DNA from: Parazoarcus communis
GTDB lineage: Bacteria > Pseudomonadota > Gammaproteobacteria > Burkholderiales > Rhodocyclaceae
Reading direction: 5' to 3'
Length of the DNA: 64,000 bases
Assembly (NCBI RefSeq): GCF_003111645.1
Contig: NZ_CP022187.1
Coordinates: forward strand, 4,030,001-4,094,000
Below, piece by piece: positions 59,400 to 64,000 of this stretch. The notes beneath the pieces are model-generated. The model was not told the DNA's origin and ran no database searches. It worked only from the letters and a program-made list of their open reading frames with translations. A program made the translations under genes and the position numbers. Each line of letters starts with the position of its first letter. Positions within the stretch are counted from its first letter, which is position 1.

Positions 59400-61547
59400 T
59401 TACTTGACTTCTTTGAGGTGGAACAGGCGATGCTTGTCGATCGTCGTTTCGAAGCCGTCGGGCACGACGAAGGTCGTGGCATCGGATTCGATGATGGCGG
59501 GGCCCATGATGTAGTTACCGGCCTTGAGCGACTCCATCTTCCACAGTGATGCTTCGACCCACTTCTTGTGGCGGTAGAAGGGGCGGGTGCCGAGATAGGC
59601 CTCCTGCGGCGGAGTGGGGCCGGCATCCGGGTCTTCCGGGAGCACCGGCTTCTGCGTCATGACCATGCCGCGCAGAATCGCGCCGGTGATGGAGAAGCCC
59701 AGCTCAGGCGAGCGCGCGGAGTTGGCATAGACGCGACCGTAGGTGGTCTCGAAGGTCTCGATGATCTTGTTCCAGTCATCGGCGGTGGATGCGCTGGTGA
59801 CCGGGGACACGATCTCGAGGTCGTTGAGCTGGCCCATGTACTGCATCTTGTAGCCGGGGATCAGCATCACGTCTTCGGCCTTGTAGCCGTTGATCACGAA
59901 CTCCTCGATGACCTTGACCGCCAGTTCGCCCCAGGCGTCCTGCAGGCTGGCGCAGGCTGCAGCCTTCTCTGCATCGCTGGCGAACTGCGCCACGCCGAGG
60001 TCCACCGATTTGTCGTAGCGGTACTCGAAGTCGGCGCAGGCGCAGCCGAAGGCCGAGAAGCCGGCGGCCCAGGCGGGCACCACGACATCCTTGAATCCGA
60101 CGCCCTCGGTATAGCCGTAGGTATGCACCGGGCCGGCACCGCCGTAGGAGAAGCAGGTGAACTCGGCCGGGTTGTAGCCCTTGGCGCTGATGTTGGCGCG
60201 CAGGTACTCGGACAGGGTGAGGTCGAGCAGTTCGATGACGCCGGCTGCCGCATCTTCGACCGACAGGCCGAGCGGGTCGGCAATCTGCGCCTTGATGTGG
60301 TCGCGGGCACGCTGCACGTCGAGCTTGATCGCACCGCCGAGGAAGTTCTCGGGGTTGAGGTAGCCGAGTACGACGTGGCAGTCGGACACCGATACCGTGT
60401 CCAGCCCGCTGTCGGCCCAGCAGGTGCCGACGCGATAGCCGGCGCTGTCGGGCCCGAGCTTGATCGATTTGCTGTACGGGTCGAGACGCACGAAGCTGCC
60501 GGCGCCGGCACCGACCGAGTCCATGGCGACCAGCGGCAGCGACAGCACCAGGCGTGCCATGTCGGGATCGGACTTGATGGCGAAATTGCCCTTGGTGATC
60601 AGCGCCACGTCGAAGCTTGTGCCGCCGATGTCGGAGCAGGCGATGTTCTCGTCACCGAGGTACTCGCCCAGCAGCTTGGAGCCGATGACGCCGCCGATCG
60701 GGCCGGACACGATGGTGCGGGCGAGCTCCTTGGCCTTCCAGCTGATCGTGCCGCCGTGTGTGGCCATCACCCGCAGGTCGAACTTGGCGCCATGCTTCTT
60801 GAAGCGGTCGCTCACCTTCTTCAGCGTCTGACGCGAAGGTTCGGCGCCGTAAGCTTCCAGAATGGTGGTGTTCATGCGGTGGCTTTCCTTGCGCGACGGG
60901 TAGTAATCCACCGAGGCGAAAACCGGAATGTCCACCTTGAGCTTCTGCAACTCATCCTTGGCAAGGTCGCGTGCGCGCTGTTCGCTGATCTCGTTCTTGT
61001 GCGACTGCAGCAGACAGATCACGATGGCCTGAGAGCCGGCCTCAACCAGTTCGCGTGTGGCCTGACGGACCTCTTCCTCACGCAGCGGAATGACGATCTT
61101 GCCCTGCACGTCGGTGCGCTCGGTGACGCCGCGGGTGCGCGACACGGGTACCAGCGGCTCGTCGTAGCGGTGGGTGTTGAGGTGGATGCGGTCTTCCAGC
61201 GCGTAGCCGAGGTAGCTTTGCAGGGCCCGGCCCATGGAGTGGATCTGTTCAAAGCCGCGATTGCAGATCAGGCCGACGTCGAGCCCCTTGCGCATCAGGA
61301 TGCGGTTGAGCATCGCGGTGCCGGAGTAGACGCAGGTCGCAAGCTCCGGGTAGACGTCGTCCACCGTGCGGTTCCAGTGGGCCAGGGCGTCTTCGGACGA
61401 GTTGAAGATGGCCAGCGATTCGTCCCCCGGGTTGCTCTGGGCCTTGCCCACCACAAAGCGCCCATCGGCGCGAACGAAGAAGGTGTCAGTCATCGTGCCA
61501 CCGGCATCGATGCCCATCACCTGTACGGTTGAGTCCTGAACTTGCAT
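59400..61547 (-). CDS. acxA: Acetone carboxylase beta subunit (HyuA-like ATPase)
   Basis: 715 residues, near the family's 717. Begins MQVQDSTVQVMGIDAGGTMTDTFF, whose GIDAGGTMTDT forms the phosphate-binding loop of the hydantoinase-A/actin-like fold; later GGTSFDVALI and FSYGGAGPVHTYG are seen. It uses ATP (to AMP) to activate acetone and bicarbonate. ATG 61547 has AGGAGGC upstream; the frame is open upstream but not family-like. First gene of acxABC, controlled by the sigma-54 promoter at 61669-61684. Confidence 0.95.
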   Translation of the reverse strand: MQVQDSTVQVMGIDAGGTMTDTFFVRADGRFVVGKAQSNPGDESLAIFNSSEDALAHWNRTVDDVYPELATCVYSGTAMLNRILMRKGLDVGLICNRGFEQIHSMGRALQSYLGYALEDRIHLNTHRYDEPLVPVSRTRGVTERTDVQGKIVIPLREEEVRQATRELVEAGSQAIVICLLQSHKNEISEQRARDLAKDELQKLKVDIPVFASVDYYPSRKESHRMNTTILEAYGAEPSRQTLKKVSDRFKKHGAKFDLRVMATHGGTISWKAKELARTIVSGPIGGVIGSKLLGEYLGDENIACSDIGGTSFDVALITKGNFAIKSDPDMARLVLSLPLVAMDSVGAGAGSFVRLDPYSKSIKLGPDSAGYRVGTCWADSGLDTVSVSDCHVVLGYLNPENFLGGAIKLDVQRARDHIKAQIADPLGLSVEDAAAGVIELLDLTLSEYLRANISAKGYNPAEFTCFSYGGAGPVHTYGYTEGVGFKDVVVPAWAAGFSAFGCACADFEYRYDKSVDLGVAQFASDAEKAAACASLQDAWGELAVKVIEEFVINGYKAEDVMLIPGYKMQYMGQLNDLEIVSPVTSASTADDWNKIIETFETTYGRVYANSARSPELGFSITGAILRGMVMTQKPVLPEDPDAGPTPPQEAYLGTRPFYRHKKWVEASLWKMESLKAGNYIMGPAIIESDATTFVVPDGFETTIDKHRLFHLKEVK

Positions 61548-61668
61548 GTCGCCTCCTGTCATTGATGTGTCGGGCTTTGAGACTTTTGCCGACGGCCCTC
61601 GCCTGGTGATTCGATTCGCCGGCAAGGCATCTCAGTCGCCCCCGGGGTGTTCCCCTGTGCCAGACATC

Positions 61669-61684
61669 GCAAGGGCTGTTCCAG
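61669..61684 (-). promoter_or_regulatory. Sigma-54 (-24/-12) promoter of acxABC
   Basis: On the minus strand CTGGAACAGCCCTTGC, which matches TGGCAC-N5-TTGC except at two less critical positions; GG and GC are at the exact 10-bp spacing. The leader to the acxA ATG is about 110 bases. It faces the acx operon and is near an AAA+ activator, both needed for such a promoter. Confidence 0.8.
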
Positions 61685-61725
61685 GTGCGCACGGAAATGA
61701 CATCGAGGATGTCAAAAGAAAAACA

Positions 61726-61738
61726 AATCAATGGGTTA
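61726..61738. promoter_or_regulatory. IHF site between enhancer and sigma-54 promoter
   Basis: AATCAATGGGTTA is a full match to WATCAA-N4-TTR. It is in an AT-rich island (61713-61750) and lies between the inverted repeats and the -24/-12 element, where DNA bending by IHF brings activator and polymerase together. Confidence 0.75.
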
Positions 61739-61785
61739 ATTATTTTTATGGCGAACGGGGCGGGGTGGCGAGGTGCGTGCTGGAG

Positions 61786-61831
61786 TGTCCGGATTCCGGA
61801 CAGTCGGACACTTCTGTCCAGACTTCAGACA
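61786..61831. promoter_or_regulatory. Enhancer (upstream activating sequence) for AcxR
   Basis: TGTCCGG-N3-CCGGACA (61786-61802) and GGACA-N4-TGTCC (61806-61819), followed by a partial copy with CTGTC and GACAG. The paired half-sites TGTCC/GGACA are about 105-145 bp upstream of the sigma-54 element, the usual enhancer distance. AcxR is the logical binder since it is divergent here. Confidence 0.7.
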
Positions 61832-61964
61832 GTTCGGCGTACGCCATGTTGCGGTGCACAGATTATTGATTACATTGGGTATTTTCTTGACGTGCGGATG
61901 TGGAGGTATTAGTTTTAACCAGACTCGAATCCCGCATCACCGATGGGGCCATTACACGCTGAAT

Positions 61965-63974
61965 ATGCATTCATCACATCCCATGATTCCACGTGCAGGT
62001 AATGAAAACGCAGTAGCCGACTCCTGGGAGCGCTTCGTGCATGACGATCCGCTCGTGAATGCACCTGTGCGCGATGTCGTTCTTGAATCATGGCGACGCT
62101 GCCGGTCCGAAGCGGTCGATCCCTCGCGGGGTCGCGCTCCGACGGCAGACGAGGCATGGGTCAGGTCGCTGCGGGAGAAGCACCATTCGCTGCACGAGGC
62201 CGCACGTCCGGTGCTGGATGCGATGAAGGAGGTCCTGCACGAGTCCGGCAGCATCATCATGCTGACCGACCCCAGCGGCACCATCATCGACCTTCATGGC
62301 GATGCCCGGGCGCGCAATGCGGGTGAGGCGGTCAATCTGGCGCAGGGCGGGCGCTGGGTTGAGAACGCGATGGGCACCAACGCCATCGGCACGGCGATTG
62401 CTGCGCTGAAGCCCGTGCAGATCTACGCCAGCGAACACTATTGTCTCGACGTCAAACGCTGGACTTGCGCGGCTGCACCCATACTCGACCTGACCGGCAC
62501 GGCCTTGCTGGGCGTGGTCGACGTGTCGGGCGTGAAGGAGACCTTTCACGGGCACAGCCTCGGCCTGGTCATGGCCGCTGCAAAGCAGATCGAGGCCGTC
62601 CTTGCGAGCCGTGAACGCGATCTCCACGCCCGACTGCTTGAACATTCGATGGACAGCTTTGTGCGCTTTGGCGGCGACTGCGTCATGGTGTTCGATCGTC
62701 GCGGAAGGCTGCTCAAGAGCAATGGGCGGCAGCATCTCGCACGCGAGCAACACGGTGTGCAGTTGCCGGCCATCACCGGGGGCCAGGTCGATGCGCTCGA
62801 CCTCGATCATTCGCCCGACGAGCGCGCAGTCCGCATGCCGCTCTGGCTGAACAGGGAGTGGCTGCAAGTCGTTCGCACGCCGAGCGGCGAACTGGGAACC
62901 ATGCTCGTCATCCCGCTGGGTCATGGTTCGGGTGGGCAGACACCGGGTGTGGCTGCGCGCGAGGTGCGCGAACCGGCTTCATGTCCAAAGGCCGATCCAT
63001 TTGCCGAAATCATCGGCGCATCGGATGCCCTGGTGGCCGCGAAGGCCCGCGCGCAACGTCTGGCCCCCCTGGATCTGCCGGTCATGCTGCTCGGCGAAAC
63101 CGGGGTCGGCAAGGAGGTGTTTGCGCGGGCGATCCACAAGGCGGGCGTGAAGCCAGACGCACCGTTTGTTGCGGTGAACTGTGGTGCCCTGACCCGCGAA
63201 CTGCTCGCCAGTGAGTTGTTCGGCTACGTCGAGGGCGCTTTCACCGGTGCGCGCCGCAATGGCTTGCCGGGAAAGTTCGAGCTCGCCGATGGCGGGGTGC
63301 TGTTTCTCGATGAGATTGGTGAGATGCCGCTCGACATGCAGCCCCATCTGCTGCGCGTCCTGCAGGATGGCGTCGTGGTACGTCTTGGCGACACGCGCGA
63401 GCGTCGGGTGAGCGTCCGGATCATTGCGGCCACCAACCGAGATCTGCGTGGTGAGGTTGCGGCGGGACGCTTCCGTGAAGACCTGTTTCATCGCCTGTGC
63501 GTGACAAGCATTCGCCTTCCCGCGTTGCGCGAGCGGCCGGATGACATCAGCCGCATCGTTGATCATCTGAACGCGCGTCTGGCACAGAAGTATGCCTGTC
63601 CGGCCAAGCGCATCACGCCGGAGGTTGTCGACGCCTTGTTGCATTACCCCTGGCCCGGGAACGTCCGCGAGTTGCAGAACGTGTTCGAGGGGCTTTTCGC
63701 GCTGAGTGACAACGGCCTGATCGACCGCAGCGTATTGCCTGAAGAGCTGGTATCGGCCGGACGGAAAGCAGCATCGCCGGCGGCCTTGCCTGCTGCGGGG
63801 CTGAATGGCGCTCGCCTGGAGGATCTGGAGCAACAGGCGATTCTTTCGGCTGTGTCCAATGCCAAGGGGAACATCTCCCAGGCCGCAAGGGCGCTCGGTA
63901 TTTCGCGCAGTACCCTGTACGTCAAACTGGGCATATTGCGCGGGCGAGCCGACGGGCTGGCGCATCGGCACTGA
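61965..63974 (+). CDS. acxR: AcxR, sigma-54-dependent activator of acetone carboxylase genes (AcoR-like)
   Basis: 669 residues from ATG 61965. AcoR-like N-terminal sensing region (about 1-320; [34 protein letters not shown] resemble GAF-type domains), an AAA+ domain with Walker A GETGVGKE (377-384), GAFTGA (424-429, needed for contact with sigma-54) and Walker [10 protein letters not shown], and a C-terminal Fis-type HTH ([19 protein letters not shown]). All activation residues are intact. The start lacks a clear ribosome site; ATG 61983 is an alternative. It should sense acetone or a related ketone and switch on acxA-C. Confidence 0.92.
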   Translation: MHSSHPMIPRAGNENAVADSWERFVHDDPLVNAPVRDVVLESWRRCRSEAVDPSRGRAPTADEAWVRSLREKHHSLHEAARPVLDAMKEVLHESGSIIMLTDPSGTIIDLHGDARARNAGEAVNLAQGGRWVENAMGTNAIGTAIAALKPVQIYASEHYCLDVKRWTCAAAPILDLTGTALLGVVDVSGVKETFHGHSLGLVMAAAKQIEAVLASRERDLHARLLEHSMDSFVRFGGDCVMVFDRRGRLLKSNGRQHLAREQHGVQLPAITGGQVDALDLDHSPDERAVRMPLWLNREWLQVVRTPSGELGTMLVIPLGHGSGGQTPGVAAREVREPASCPKADPFAEIIGASDALVAAKARAQRLAPLDLPVMLLGETGVGKEVFARAIHKAGVKPDAPFVAVNCGALTRELLASELFGYVEGAFTGARRNGLPGKFELADGGVLFLDEIGEMPLDMQPHLLRVLQDGVVVRLGDTRERRVSVRIIAATNRDLRGEVAAGRFREDLFHRLCVTSIRLPALRERPDDISRIVDHLNARLAQKYACPAKRITPEVVDALLHYPWPGNVRELQNVFEGLFALSDNGLIDRSVLPEELVSAGRKAASPAALPAAGLNGARLEDLEQQAILSAVSNAKGNISQAARALGISRSTLYVKLGILRGRADGLAHRH

Positions 63975-64000
63975 GGCGGGGGGCGCCGACGCCCGGGCAA

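Noticed and set aside
57121-59514. A 797-codon open frame on the + strand across acxB
   Set aside because: Antisense shadow of acxB; composition (Val, Ala, Gly, Arg, Asp) is that of a mirrored GC-rich frame. The same holds for 59568-61532 across acxA.
61546-61869. 107-codon + strand frame in the acxR-acxA spacer
   Set aside because: It runs through the sigma-54 promoter, IHF site and enhancer repeats, and has no ribosome site; the region is regulatory.

Overview
The window is about 64 kb of GC-rich bacterial chromosome that looks like a member of the Rhodocyclales (Betaproteobacteria, the Azoarcus/Aromatoleum/Thauera group). The evidence is gene order and content: a division and cell-wall (dcw) cluster followed by lpxC, dciA and secA; a queA-tgt-yajC-secD-secF block; a DctSR-controlled TRAP dicarboxylate transporter; and an ATP-dependent acetone carboxylase operon with its own sigma-54 activator. 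The genus is an inference from content, not from a search. There are no insertion sequences, phage genes or CRISPR arrays.

Layout. (1) 1-8.6 kb: end of the dcw cluster on the + strand, murD (cut by the window edge)-ftsW-murG-murC-ddl-ftsQ-ftsA-ftsZ, with 4-base overlaps through most of it, closed by a strong terminator. (2) 8.7-14.4 kb: lpxC, a 62-residue membrane protein, dciA (opposite strand), secA, argJ. (3) 14.6-21.5 kb: kup; an ABC1/UbiB-type kinase-like gene coupled to a helical protein; apaG; purB; a small conserved gene. (4) 21.6-27.2 kb: queA-tgt-yajC-secD-secF on the minus strand, then tRNA-Leu(CAA). (5) 27.4-31.9 kb: nhaR-type LysR regulator divergent from a ribosome hibernation-like factor, a Bax-inhibitor-1 family protein, accA and tilS (probably starting at CTG). 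(6) 31.9-37.8 kb: dctR-dctS divergent from dctP-dctQ-dctM, with a terminator-like hairpin between dctP and dctQ. (7) 38-42.4 kb: an RluF-like pseudouridine synthase, a CorC/CNNM-type protein, a yybP-ykoY manganese riboswitch with an intrinsic terminator ahead of terC, and a small cysteine-rich protein. (8) 42.4-51.4 kb: a five-gene export operon (adaptor, ATPase, two MacB-type permeases, tiny secreted protein), glnS, an MscS-type channel, crcB and an OmpA-type lipoprotein. (9) 51.4-54.7 kb: a large SWIM/SNF2 helicase. (10) 55-64 kb: acetone catabolism. acxA-acxB-acxC carboxylate acetone to acetoacetate and a fused-subunit 3-oxoacid CoA-transferase activates acetoacetate. acxR lies divergently.

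The most informative non-coding region is the acxR-acxA spacer. Read toward acxA it holds paired TGTCC/GGACA inverted repeats, then a perfect match to the IHF consensus, then a -24/-12 element, which is the expected order for an enhancer-dependent promoter. A strong terminator separates acxC from the CoA-transferase, so the last gene probably depends on read-through. Other points worth checking are the riboswitch's competing pairings, the Cys-rich 71-residue protein, the apparent CTG start of tilS, and the split two-permease exporter. I found no clearly unprecedented system; the candidates closest to undescribed are the small Cys-rich protein, the exporter-linked secreted peptide and the kinase-like/helical protein pair.
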